The notes: a model not told the origin generated them from the sequence alone. DNA of 64,000 nucleotides from Sipunculus nudus (GCA_026874595.1 CM049311.1:36497176-36561175); one strand, 5' to 3'. Positions 22,576 to 33,587 are shown, numbered from the stretch's first letter. Program-made: numbers and translations.

Positions 22576-24239
22576 ATTAGTTAGACCAATCTTCTTTTAA
22601 ACGCTGCAATAGGGGGACCGCTAAAGATTAGTGCGGCCATATATATATATATATATATATGACAAGGTCAACCTGTGACAAAGTCAACCTGTCCATTTTA
22701 TGGTGACACCTACTTAATGAAGAAACTTGAAGTATATTTATATATATATATATATATAAATAATATGCGACAAAAATAGTAGCTTTTCTTTTTATGCATC
22801 TAATTTCGAATCTCTATCGACACGGGATGCGTCACCATGGCGTTTCCTAACAGAAGTCTAAAGTTGACATTTGCTTCTGGCGACATTCATTCCGTGATTC
22901 AGATGGGTAAAGCCGGATCCATAAATCTCGAAATGTTGAATGTCAGTAGAAGAAATCCTATCTTACAGGCAAAGGACAAAACATGGAAATTTTACTGTCT
23001 CAAGGTCATTCACCGGACGTGACGACTAATGTATTGAGTACGTGTCAGGGCGCCATGGGCTCCCGTGAATCTGTTTTATTCTGTACGTTTTTTAAAAGAA
23101 AGAAACTTGGGAAGAAAGGTCACCGTAGCCCCAGAACCCAAACTTTATAAATAAAATTAACTATAAGAAAAGCAAGATGAAATATGTACAAAATAACGCT
23201 AAGCGTATTCCCATTAAACATGCTTGGCCCGAGGGCTTTCCCCACAACTTTCCCATCCATTACGATCAAACCTGATTCTTTTTTTGTGAAATTTCAAAAC
23301 TTTTAAACTTTATGAATCACTTTACCGAGTGATATATTTAGATAGATAGGTTCTTGGACATTCTACTTTGCAAAACCCAAATCTGAATGAATTGTAACCT
23401 GTATAATTTTCAACATGGCTCGCATTGTTTTGTAACCATGTGAACACCCTTTGTCAGAGTCGTTTCAACTCCAAAAGAACCTCATCCTGGTCGGCTCTGT
23501 GGGATGGCCGGGACTATTATTGTCTTAGTTGTCAAACTGTAAAATCAAAGTTTGTTTTAAATTTAAGGAAACATTTTTTGTTTATACTTCACAAGCGCAC
23601 GCTTACAAATATAACTTATTCCGTCAAGTCCTTACTACAAATCATCTTTGTTCATATAATTTGCCTTGAAACAATTCTAATCCAACATATTTGAACGGAC
23701 TTCATTACACTCTTCACCAAATTATACCTACGCCTCTGGTGTATGTAGAAGCCACGGTGTATAGTGCAGGTCAGATTGTGACGCCCACAAACCCTAAACA
23801 GCCGAGTCGTACTCTTGTGAGTCCGAGTCTGCGCAGTGTGCCACGTAAATAAATAGAATAATGGGAACGCCAGGTCATGGATTTTGATTTGCTTGTGATA
23901 CTACAAAGATAAATTTGAATTAATTTAATCTTGTGCGTCATTAAAATACGAGAACTAAAACAGAGCTGTATAGACTGATATTTCAAATTCAACTCTGGTA
24001 AACAAATGACCTATTACACCACACTGCCAAACAAATGTAAACTGGGTACAATGCAGCCTCAAAGTAAGCCTAGTGAATTAACATATAAATTGCACTGACA
24101 GCTCAAAATAATTAGCGTGCACCAACATTCTAAAATAAACTATATCTATTGAAAATCCGAAAATAAACCTGACACTGAAATAAAAAACAACCAAAACATA
24201 TTCTGACGGCCCATAATACAGTGTCAGCAATGACAGCCC
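22576..24239. other. Intergenic with small AT tracts
   Basis: Short (AT)n tracts at about 22638-22660 and 22737-22758. A 61-codon plus-strand frame starting at 22837 has no recognisable domain. Nothing else identified. Confidence 0.5.
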
Positions 24240-24320
24240 AGACACAAGCACACACACACACAAACGGGGATAAACGCATACCCTCCCGACGGAGGAAAAA
24301 TTTATATTATCAGTTAGAAC
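24240..24320 (-). repeat. Dispersed repeat family A, end fragment
   Basis: The words GGGGATAAACGCATACCCTC and GACGGAGGAAAAAT match the outer end of copies 2 and 3. It lies 120 bp before copy 4 in the opposite orientation. Confidence 0.45.
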
Positions 24321-24439
24321 CTTTTCACAACGGAGATATAAAAAAAATATTATTTTTCCTCAAAATCACATAGATTAATAAACAAATGGGAATGGGTCGT
24401 TTGTGAACACGATCAATACATTCGGTTTAATCCTAATGC

Positions 24440-24665
24440 GTTCATCCTCGTACATGTGTGTAGGTGTGAACGTGTGTTTAGTTCGCAACATAACTCCCGC
24501 AATCATAAAAGGAGTCCCATAAAATTTTCAGGGGATTGCGGGCATAGGCCTATAAAGAATCGATAAGATTTTGTTGTGGATACTGTTTTGGGACATCCCC
24601 CCCCCCCCCACACACACACAAACATGGCAGAGCCTTGCATTCCTTAGTATGCAAATCTCTTATTC
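24440..24665 (+). repeat. Dispersed repeat family A, copy 4
   Basis: Begins ATGCGTTCATCC and ends CCTTGCATTCCTTAGTATGC, with a deletion in the middle where a C run and (CA)n now sit (24597-24625). Confidence 0.6.
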
Positions 24666-26419
24666 TGTTGTACTAATTTTCATCTTTAGAAACAGCCTTT
24701 GTTTATAATTGCCTCAGATTACACAGATTATCGTTACCGCGCCTTTATATTTTAAGTACAAAAAGGCGTGCACTTGGTAAATTGTCCATGGGCTAAGCTT
24801 GCGGCATCTTGAGAACCGTCCGTTACTATATTACAGATGTTCCATGCAAGCGTCAATCAGCATCAAAAAGACTTCCTCCGAGGTGGACTTTGACTTAGTG
24901 CATAAGTGTTATACCGAATCAATAATGTACTGACAGACAATGTTACACGGAGTTTTCCCGCTAGCTTTTTTTCGATTTCCTTGTGTGTTCTGACAGTTTC
25001 TTTCACGACATTCCTTTTTCTATTGCTTAAAGCTATCTAATCAAATAATTTGATCGGTGCGTGTCGCTTGATGCAAACAGATATGGACGCTTTGGATTTC
25101 ATGCTCTACAGGTAAAAGCAGGAATTTAAACAATAGTTCCCAGAGCATACGCAGCCATGACACTGTTGACCGTTTTGTACCGATTATCATTGATGTACTG
25201 ATACGTAGCTGTGCTACTTAAAAGTACATCCATTTATCGTATGCACACTACATCTATATAATATCATGAAAGACATAACACCACGTGTATATTAGTAAAT
25301 ATTAGAATATACGGACTCGTTCGCTTATTGACGATGAGAATTATTAATTACGCGAATCTTAAATGTGAAAATTACATAAATATATTTACTAAGCCAAAAT
25401 ACATAAAAATTAATAATGATGTTTTTATTCAACGTTAATTCTGAATAAATGTCTGTCTCACATCATAAGCAAACGCAAAGCACCAAAACATGTTCTTCCA
25501 CAAAAGATACACCAACTTAACGCGACGCTTCGGATTTTGATTGCCTTTAAAGCGGGGCTTCAGTAATTCGAACATCAAACAAAACTTGATTTCAAGTCAA
25601 ACTTTCTTCATTTGACAGGTTACCTTTCCATATGAACTGACACAAAGTACAAACATTGCAAGCACAAAACAATGACAAATATCAAAATCCAATTTGATTT
25701 CGAACAATATTTTATTATTAAACGAACACTCAAACAAAACAAAAATACCTCGATACCGCAAAGCCCGTTTTCCTAAAGTCTGGCATTTACTATAAACTTG
25801 ATGACGATTCTTTAAATATATGTAAGTACAGTAACCTGCACCGCTCGCAGTCTGTTCCGTCGATGTGTTGTTTATTTGCAATATCACGTGGACGCATCAG
25901 TACACATATCGTCTCATTTCTGCCGATAACCATAGCTCCGGGAGCGTAAATATGTTCCCATATACCTCTGTTCCCAAAAATGTTATAATTGTTAATATGA
26001 AAATTTCTTTCCTTATTTTGAAGAAATGCATTTTTCCACTACAATTCCAAAAAAATTGCAATGTCGACTGAAGCCTTCATGAATGTATTAGGTATTTCAC
26101 CCCCTCTTTGAATAAACTCCATGTGTCGAACTCAAGCGTGTTCGTTTTGCCTCACAAACACGGCCAACTTTTGTTATTTTATATTAAAATCAACGTCTGT
26201 TACATTTCTGTAATAGCAAACAAAACAAATAGATATGGGAAATATAGGTAAGGATAAAATAGTTACCGGGGAACATAGGTACCGGAGAACTAAAGGGCTA
26301 ACCCTATGCTCCCGCAAAACCTTTTTCACATGATACCTTTCCATATGGAAATGGCCAATACTCATCACACTACACGCTAATCACCAATGTTACAAACTTC
26401 ACCATATGTGATCATTTTC
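24666..26419. other. Intergenic, 3' side of the GPCR gene
   Basis: AT-rich unique sequence. It should hold the 3' UTR of the receptor gene, but no canonical AATAAA on the minus strand was found close to the stop codon. Confidence 0.45.
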
Positions 26420-27559
26420 TCAAACCGCTGAGTTCTGAATATGGTTCACCGTGGTACAGGTCGCTTTGGTCGCCCTGGCCACATGTCGACTGTGTTCCGG
26501 CGAGTCTGTCCCGTTTCCTCTGTGACTACACAATATGCTAAACAATATCTTACGAAATTTCCGGCTACAGAAGCAGTATATGATAAAGTTCATGCTGGAG
26601 TTCATAACGACCATCAGGTCACTGAGTCTTTCCTGGTAGAAGTAAAAGTGCGGGCAGGTTTTGAGCTCCGGGCTCAGAAAAGCACGAAGTACTTGAGTCA
26701 GGAGGGCGGGAGCCTGACTCACCACGAAAACGAGTACTACAACGATAAGCATTAACGTAATGTCATCCTCTGACTTGCTATGCGACGGATCAGAGTTGTT
26801 TAAAAGCTGGGCTCTCTTCTTCTTGGTTTTCCGCAGGCCTTTGATAAGTTTCCAGTTCAAGATGATCAAGGTGATTAGAGGGACCAAGAACAACACAATG
26901 AAGTACAACACGTTACCGTAAACGATCTGGTAAACTTTGTCGTGTCCCAGCGGTGAGAGCAATGCGGTGGTTATGTTGGCTTCCGGTGCAAACCCCACGC
27001 GATGTTCGAAGAACCGGGGAAGGTTAAACAGCAGAGCAAGAACCCAGATAGCGACGACTTGACGCTTTGCTTGTTGCACAGAACACCAGCTTGACACTTC
27101 ATACGGGCGGCACACCGAGACATAACGGTTGACTGTTACGAGAACGGTGATCCAGATAGTACCAGTTTCCGCCAACAGAGCGATCGGGTACACGTAGGCG
27201 CCAAGATATGCTAAAATCACCAGGAATACTTCATTTGCTTCGTTAGCCCAGCCGGTGTAAACAGCAGTTTTTGTCATAACACGAAGCAGCAGAACTGTGA
27301 CAAGAAACAACGTATCTGCCAGCTCTAAGGAGATTAAGAGAAAAGGGGTGGCGGTTTTGGATTTATCCTTCCATAAGCATAGCATCGACAGCGTGTTTCC
27401 GGTGAAGCCAAATATACAAAGCAATCCCATGCAAACCGCCTCTATGGTAAAATCGTATATATGACATTGGCTCTCCCGGCCGTTCATGGACGGCATGCCG
27501 GTCTCGTTGACGGGCACTTCCGGCAGTAGTGTAGTCCAAGCCTCGGTTTGGTTATCCAT
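26420..27559 (-). CDS. Class A GPCR, FMRFamide-receptor-like
   Basis: A complete 379-residue seven-helix receptor on one uninterrupted exon, expected in the plasma membrane as a G-protein-coupled sensor of a neuropeptide. The N-terminus has glycosylation sites N3 and N18. TM1 (about 39-62) carries GFTGN with N55; TM2 (73-93) carries LELAD with D82. TM3 ends VTVNRY (141-146), so DRY is NRY, followed by VSVCRP. TM6 (about 268-291) has SQAP instead of CWxP. TM7 ends MNSSMNFIIYCF, so NPxxY is NFIIY. These variants, together with YVYPIALLAETG in TM3, are typical of the invertebrate FMRFamide-receptor-like group. The usual TM3 cysteine is absent. The basic tail (about 330-379) has Cys and Ser/Thr sites. 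An in-frame TAA lies three codons upstream of the ATG, fixing the start. The ligand is unknown; the exact subfamily is inferred. Confidence 0.93.
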   Translation of the reverse strand: MDNQTEAWTTLLPEVPVNETGMPSMNGRESQCHIYDFTIEAVCMGLLCIFGFTGNTLSMLCLWKDKSKTATPFLLISLELADTLFLVTVLLLRVMTKTAVYTGWANEANEVFLVILAYLGAYVYPIALLAETGTIWITVLVTVNRYVSVCRPYEVSSWCSVQQAKRQVVAIWVLALLFNLPRFFEHRVGFAPEANITTALLSPLGHDKVYQIVYGNVLYFIVLFLVPLITLIILNWKLIKGLRKTKKKRAQLLNNSDPSHSKSEDDITLMLIVVVLVFVVSQAPALLTQVLRAFLSPELKTCPHFYFYQERLSDLMVVMNSSMNFIIYCFCSRKFRKILFSILCSHRGNGTDSPEHSRHVARATKATCTTVNHIQNSAV

Positions 27560-27585
27560 CTTAGTTTATCCAACAGGACAGACTT

Positions 27586-27690
27586 GTTGTGACTAATTGC
27601 AAAATAGTATCAGTGGTAAAACATTTTAGTCACATACGTTGTGACTAATGGTAAAACAGTATCAGTGTGAAAACTGTTCTAGTCACATCT
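27586..27690. repeat. 52-bp tandem duplication upstream of the GPCR
   Basis: GTTGTGACTAAT...AGTATCAGTG...TAGTCACAT occurs twice head to tail, starting at 27586 and 27638. Each unit begins with TTGTGACTA and ends with TTAGTCACA, so its ends are inverted copies of each other. It lies 27 bp upstream of the receptor start codon, in its 5' UTR or promoter. Confidence 0.8.
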
Positions 27691-28354
27691 AAAATATATA
27701 GAATACAATATTAGCCGATTACACCTGTCATTTTCAAAGTATGTATTTCTTTTTGTATCACGTCATAGTTTGTAGTCAATGTTCAACCATCGCGTGACCG
27801 TGCATCTTCGGACGATAAGATCATTCAGTGTTCGAAGCCTCATTTGATGTACGTAGATGACTTTCAGTTTCAGCGTCCCTAATAACCTGACCAAGGATAA
27901 TGCAGTAATAAGACTTCGTACTGTTCACAGCTTGTCGCTGTCACCATGGGCTTCTGTCAGTACCTTATTATCGAGGAGAAGCATCGTAGATGCTGAGTCA
28001 CAAACACTATTTTTGGGAGTCTCAAGAATACCGACTCCAATCCTCTCACACCTGAAATAAACCAGATAAATACCATGTTAGACCATTATTAAGTGAGACC
28101 GCTAATGATCGCAAGTGTTTATTCCCACACCAGAGGGTGCTTGTGGGAGTTAACATCTATATAATAATTAGCCGGCGTCAAGATGAAGCTATTTTAAGGC
28201 ACACTAATGAAATGATATATATTTCCTTGAGGTCATTTTTTTTCGCCGGGGGGGGGGGGGGGTATTTTTTTTCATAATATCACTCGAGTCAAAATAGTAA
28301 TATTCTAGCAGGAAGAATACGAAAAACTGCTTCACTTCTTTAAAAGTGCATTTT
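27691..28354. other. 5' flank of the GPCR gene
   Basis: No coding frame recognised. On the minus strand a TTTATTTCAG/G near 28055 and AAG/GTACTG near 27961 could bound a small untranslated exon, but this is weak. A G run lies at 28249-28261. Confidence 0.3.
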
Positions 28355-28530
28355 AATGAAATATGGGGATTTGGGCGTGGTCCAGAAAGCGTTATTCCGC
28401 TTGTCACTAATCATTTAAGTCGCATCTCGCCCCCATATCGAACAGTGACAAGTTACTTGGAACCACTCTGAACCGAGGTCACATGTTGCATGTCGAAATC
28501 AAGGGAATACCGCTAGCAAAAATAACACAA
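28355..28530. repeat. Dispersed repeat family B, copy
   Basis: Shares ATTTGGGCGTGGTCCAGAAA, ATTCCGCT, GCATGTCGAAAT and ACCGCTAGCA with 10545-10880 and, reversed, with 44425-44690. Confidence 0.5.
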
Positions 28531-29034
28531 TTTCTATCCAATCTTCCATGACATCTTTATAAATACATTACTAATTTAGCAGAACGAGCCAAGGACCAAA
28601 AATGTATAACATTAGCAATTACCTTGATTTTTCCTACAATAGAAATAAGAGCAGCCCTTCCGTTTTAATAAACATTTTGTTTATTTTTGCATTTTTGTTA
28701 TACGGTTTCTGATTAGATCTTGAATAAAACTTATATATGAATAATCGCCCACGGATAACTGAAAACATCTCGTCTTTTTCAGAAACCCATCAGAGGTTTT
28801 CTTGCTAGTGAAACTAATTTGACAAAACGTAATTAGGGACAAAATTATTTACAAGATCATGTAATTATGATTATTTTTGGTAGTTTTCATTGCACATGCT
28901 ATATATTTCCAGTGAAATAATCACCAGGCAAACAAGAAGTTTTGTGGTCAATGAAATACTACATCTTCCGAGCATCAAGGATCAAAACGCCACCAGATAC
29001 TTTGCTTCTTTTAGCGGCTCTTGCAACAATTTAT
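28531..29034. other. Unassigned stretch between families B and C
   Basis: AT-rich. It may be interior of a larger element that begins with B and ends with C. Confidence 0.35.
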
Positions 29035-29345
29035 CATGAACAGTGAATAAGGCAATTTAACCAATCGTATGTCTCCCTTGTACTTTCTTCACGCGGCTTC
29101 CGAAACACAACAGTTGCAAGTTTCAGGTCAAATGTTTAACAATGCAAAAATGTATTCTAGAATCTGACCAATCAGACAATTTCTACGCCCTTCTCGTTTC
29201 TGGTGAATGTAGAGTGTATTTTTTTTACATTTGGTTCGTTGGATTTGATCGGCAGTAGTGAATTCAACCCGAAAGCGTGCAGACTTGTTCCTTAATTATG
29301 CCTGAAATAGACGCAGGAGCGGCTCGATGTAGCTAGGAAGCGTAT
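29035..29345. repeat. Dispersed repeat family C, copy
   Basis: Shares AACCAATCG, CAGGTCAAATGTTTAACAA, CCTGAAATAGACGC and GCGGCTCGATGTAGC with 16620-16925. Confidence 0.5.
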
Positions 29346-29676
29346 AACGGCCTGATTCTTTCTGGCAGGAAGATAGATTTGCTTTTTATCTATTTTTGTA
29401 TTAATCCTGAAGAGGATCCCAGCGGAGGTAGTCATGCAGGCTGTGACTACACGTCAAGATGTAATAGAGCTATTATAATGAACAAAATAACCTCTGACGC
29501 GCTTAAATGTGAATAAAAACCTATAAGAAATGTATTACTTAAATCCATCATTCAAAGGAAACAATAAATATAAATTGCAATTTAAAAACTGATGTTAGAA
29601 GTTTCGAATAATACACTTTTTTCACCAAGGGTCGCTGTCATATTCGGAAGTTCTGTGGAAGAGATCTCAAATACAT
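29346..29676. other. Intergenic, nothing recognised
   Basis: AT-rich unique sequence leading into the TRIM array. Confidence 0.5.
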
Positions 29677-29733
29677 TGTTACGGAGTGACATAAAACCGG
29701 GCCGGACTGTCTCGCCAGTGAAGCTTGTTTTGC

Positions 29734-29787
29734 TAGCGAAGCGGTTGGTACGCCGGACTTGTGCGCCACCAACATGGGTTCGAAACC
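29734..29787 (+). promoter_or_regulatory. tRNA-type Pol III boxes inside the TRIM LTR
   Basis: TAGCGAAGCGG at 29734 fits the A-box consensus TRGCNNAGYNG, and GGTTCGAAACC at 29777-29787 fits the B-box consensus GGTTCGANNCC. They are 43 bp apart start to start, the spacing found in tRNA genes. The same pair occurs in the other LTRs of this array and, with changes, at the other two loci. Whether it is used is unknown. Confidence 0.7.
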
Positions 29788-29835
29788 GGGGTTGGCCCAA
29801 TGTTTTCCTCTAAGCCATTTGCCTTCGTAACAAAA

Positions 29836-29849
29836 TGGAGGCTCCACCA
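29836..29849 (+). other. Primer-binding site of the TRIM
   Basis: TGGAGGCTCCACC starts three bases after the LTR end. The second internal region has TGGGGGCTCCACC at 30110, and the 602-1032 locus has TGGGGCTCGTCC. Together they resemble TGGGGGCTCGTCC, the start of the well-known tRNA-Pro primer-binding site. Confidence 0.6.
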
Positions 29850-30213
29850 ACATGACGGTAAACTTTGTTGCCCAGGGAAAAAGCTCACCAAAGTGTGACT
29901 CTTGGGATAATTAGTTTTGTTCTGATAGCAGGACGTTCTTAAGAGGGCAGGTGTTACGGGGGGACATAAAAGCGGACCGAACTGTCTCGCTAGTGATGCT
30001 TGTTTTGCTAGCGAAGCGGTTGGTACGCCGGACTTATGCGCTACCAACATTGGTTCGAAACCGAGGTCGGCCCAATGTTTCCCCTGAGCAATTTGCCTTC
30101 GTAACAAAATGGGGGCTCCACCAACATGACGGTAAACTTTGTTGCCCAAGGAAAAAGCTGCCAAAGTGTGACTCCTGGGATAATATGTTTTTTTCTGAAA
30201 GCAGGACGCTCTT

Positions 30214-30224
30214 AAGAGGGGGTG
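30214..30224 (+). other. Polypurine tract of the TRIM
   Basis: AAGAGGGGG lies two bases before the TG that opens the third LTR, the normal place for the plus-strand primer of an LTR element. Confidence 0.6.
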
Positions 30225-30379
30225 TGTTACGGGGTGACATAAAGCGGACCGAACTGTCTCGCTGGTGAAGCTTGCCTTGCTAGCGAAGCGGTTGGTACGC
30301 CGGACTTGTGCGCCATTGATATGGGTTCGAAACCGGGGACGGCCCAGTGTTTTCCCCTGAGCAAATTGTCTTCGTATTA

Positions 30380-31989
30380 ATAACCAGGGGTTTGAAAGCA
30401 AAGTGACGTACTTAAAAACACAGTGCTTGATGGGCAGCATTAGGGAAGTTTTTAAAGGGGGCGCATGGGCTCCTACCCAACTTTTTTCTGACGAAAATAA
30501 TATGAAAATTAGAATAATAAACGATATGTGCGGAAAAGTAACGCCAGAGTTTGAGTCTCGTACCGTACCGTTTTATTCCTTCGAATTCTGTATGCAAAAG
30601 TTTTGTATAAAACTACCAGTATTCAAGAGCGCAGATACCCCCCCCCCCCCCCACTCCCCCCGTCCCCGCCATCCCCTGAATTTTAAAAGAGACATGAGCA
30701 CCAGAAGAGCGAGGTAATACATTAGTGTTTTAGTTATTATTTTCTATTTCTGCTAGCGAGTAGTAATTCAGTTGCTACACCTCAGTGTCCGTCCAATTTA
30801 ATATCTCTAAAGGAATGTCTTTTTGTCCAAATGTCTTGCTTATATTATATAGATATTATTAAATAAAACCCTCAATCTTGAAGCAGTCTATAATGTAAAA
30901 CTGTCAGTCAAACAAACATGCATGCTTGCACAGATCAAATAAATGTTTTCAGTGTGAATAATTGTACGTTTTCCCATTAATAAATGGATCAAACATATAT
31001 TATCATATCATACATATATGAAAATATTATTTAAATATGTCTTTACATGCCTGTTTGAATATGTTAATAAGGATAGTGTTACTTGGTTGCATGACATGTT
31101 TTTCCAGTTAAATATATATATAGTGTATATAGGAATGTCCATCTAATGCGTTTGATAAGATCCTAATATACACGGAAAGCAGACTTACCTGAACATTTAT
31201 CTTCGTTTGTGATGTATATACAGTCATAATCATCTGGAGTACCGGCGTGTACTGTTCATGTTCATAGCTGTCAAATCCGGAAATTTCTGAAGCCAAAGAC
31301 AAAAAAGATGAATAAATCCACGAGACCCAAAAACGTACTATTCCATACAGTTAATAACGTTATATCCTGAAAAGAAGGCTCCACTCATGATCAAGTTCTC
31401 TTCAATCTACTTGCGTTTCTTTTTTTTTAATATGCGATACTTGATGTTTGAAGTGTATTAGCAGGTACGCAGTCTTGATGATTAAGTCATGCAGCATCTG
31501 GTGTCGTGACACCCGCCGTGCCTGGCGAGGACTTGCTGCTAACTGCCGAAAGAACAACCGCGGAACTGTCGATACATGTTGCTGGTTGGCTTGTTGCAGG
31601 CCGTTGTGACTGGGTAGAACCGAGGCATACAGCTTTTGTAAGCTGTGACAGTAGAGCATGACGTTATAATAGAGTCCACAGGTACATTTAACGCTTCATA
31701 AACAGACCAACGGAATGTTAATTATACTTAGACCTATCCACGTAATTATGTAACTACACATAGTTAAGCTGTTGTGTGTTCTTCAGTCGGTGCTATTTCA
31801 TTTTGATCATCATAATAAGTATTTACTGTTTTTCAGTTCGATGAGACTGAATGATTCATGCAAACGTTTGGAAGTATCCGTCACATTAAAATTAAATACA
31901 GGGAAACCTTACCTGGATAAGTTCTCTAATTTTATACAAAGATTAAACTATGTATATTCATATATATGTATATATTTAAATATAAAATA

Positions 31990-31990
<1 letters not shown>
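30380..31990. other. Intergenic, nothing recognised
   Basis: A C run at 30638-30652 and AT-rich sequence. A GC-balanced segment at 31490-31640 is open on the minus strand but matches no known domain; it could be an exon of an unseen gene. Confidence 0.45.

Positions 31991-32036
<46 letters not shown>
31991..32036. repeat. (AT)n microsatellite
   Basis: About 20 AT units. Confidence 0.95.
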
Positions 32037-32038
<2 letters not shown>

Positions 32039-32339
32039 CAGAGAAGAATCATGAATATTCATGAGGAAGAGTCCTGTTTTGCCATATCTGACTTATAAGC
32101 CACTGATTCTGAGAAGATAAATGTCACACGTGACGTCACAGAGCTCGTGAACTGTTATAGTCCTAATTGCTTTAACACCTGCAGGTGTACGTGAGCTTCA
32201 TATGTTATGTACAGTTTAATCCTCAAGCCAACCATAAACTGCAGAAAGGGACTAGTGCGGAACCTTTTTGAGAAGGTTTGATGCTCAGACAACATTTCTA
32301 GTTGTTAAATATGACCAAAGGGTGGCATCTGCTGATTAT

Positions 32340-32535
32340 GATTATCTTGAAGTAATGATGATGAAGAAGTAATGATGATGAAGATGATGATGATGATGAT
32401 GACGATGATAACGACGCTGGTGAAAATGATGATAAAGACGACGACGGTAAAGATGATAATGATAGTGAATGATCATTGTGATGATAATGATGACTATGAT
32501 GATGATGATGATGATGATAATAATGATTATATTAT
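32340..32535. repeat. (GAT)n-type microsatellite
   Basis: Imperfect GATGAT/GATGAC/GATAAT units over almost 200 bp, translating to Met/Lys/Asp-rich frames that are not genes. Confidence 0.9.
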
Positions 32536-33531
32536 ATTATACTTATTATGTTGAACTAGTTTGTGATACTAACAAAGTGTTGGGTCAAGGAGTGTATGCA
32601 ATTAAAACCTCCGTGACGACCGGTTTGCATAAGTAAGCCCATTTATCGAATCGTGTGGGTGATGTGTTTCATTACACAGCTAATTGAAGTGGTATCTTTT
32701 CTTTCAAGTGGGGTCCCTGTCTTTTTAATTGGTGGACAGCCCCACGGAAACACGTTGAGGTCCATTACGGCAAGCACACCAGGGCCAGTAATTAAGACCA
32801 CAGTGGTTTAACCGAAGGTTACACCGGCCAGGGGGTAATTTCTCGCTGCTCTGGTCATGTTTAAAAGAGCTACCTCGAGCACGTTAAATTAATAATAGAG
32901 TTCGTGGTGTTCAGTGTGCGAGTTAAGTAAGACATGATCTTTTTTCCGGCCATCGAGGGCAGGCATTGAAACCCCGACAGTCCTAAACGAAGCCGTGTTA
33001 ACTGTGATGACTGTTTCACCGGGACACAGCGTGTATAAACTAAAATACTAGAAAACTAGAATTTTGTTATCAAAAGTCACCAACATTCATACTGTAAATT
33101 AAGGACTGCAGGTGGCGCCACCAGTCTTTGTTAAGCACAAGTACATAGGTGAACGAATAACAGAAGCGGATCAAGACTTTTTTTAGGCTTTGTCTCTAGT
33201 CCTCCTGGGTTGGACCCCTCCTTTTCGTGAATCCTGAATAACTATGCCAGGATTCGGAAAGATCGGTCCAAGGCCGGGTCTCAGAGAAGTTCTCCGGAAA
33301 CGAACGCGGCGGCGACGGCGGCGGAACCCGCGTGAAAACAGAATCGCAAAACTCTGTTTTGTCGGATACAATTAAAGACTAGATGCACCCGTGGGAAATC
33401 AACGGTTCTTTATGATTAATAGTTTTGTAATGAGCTTGTAGGGACTTGTGCTAGGAATCTCCAGGAATCCTGGATGAAAATGACAAAATATGCTATTCAA
33501 GAAATCAAACAACGATGAAGACGTCAGGCAT

Positions 33532-33534
<3 letters not shown>
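32536..33534. other. Unique GC-balanced non-coding stretch
   Basis: Contains the 12-bp perfect palindrome GGTGGCGCCACC at 33111-33122. At 33290-33330 a CGGCGG-rich segment gives an Arg-rich frame that is composition-driven. No gene is supported. Confidence 0.45.

Positions 33535-33586
<52 letters not shown>
33535..33586. repeat. (AT)n microsatellite
   Basis: About 25 AT units. Confidence 0.97.

Positions 33587-33587
<1 letters not shown>

Larger units (their letters stand above)
29677..30379 (+). mobile_element. TRIM-like array, LTR-int-LTR-int-LTR
   Basis: Three LTRs (29677-29832, 29952-30106 and 30225-30379) alternate with two internal regions of 119 and 118 bp (29833-29951 and 30107-30224). 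Each LTR starts TGTTACGG and ends CGTAACA (the last is worn). Each carries a tRNA-like A box and B box. Each internal region begins three bases after the LTR with a primer-binding-site-like TGG(G/A)GGCTCCACC and ends in a purine tract, AAGAGGG(GG), beside the next LTR. Alternating arrays of this type are known for TRIMs and arise by recombination between LTRs. No 4-bp target duplication is visible here. No protein is encoded; the long minus-strand open frame across it is a by-product of the repeat length. Confidence 0.75.

Noticed and set aside
26441-26755. 104-codon plus-strand frame
   Set aside because: It is antisense to the GPCR C-terminal half and has no domain of its own.
29734-29787. 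A genuine tRNA gene
   Set aside because: The boxes fit, but no acceptor stem closes around them and the sequence lies within a repeated LTR.
29733-30440. 235-codon open frame on minus with internal repeats
   Set aside because: It runs antisense through the TRIM array; the 273-bp repeat step is a multiple of three, which keeps the frame open.
33183-33371. Arg-rich frame on minus resembling a nuclear protein
   Set aside because: The Arg run is a product of a short CGGCGG-rich stretch; the rest matches nothing.
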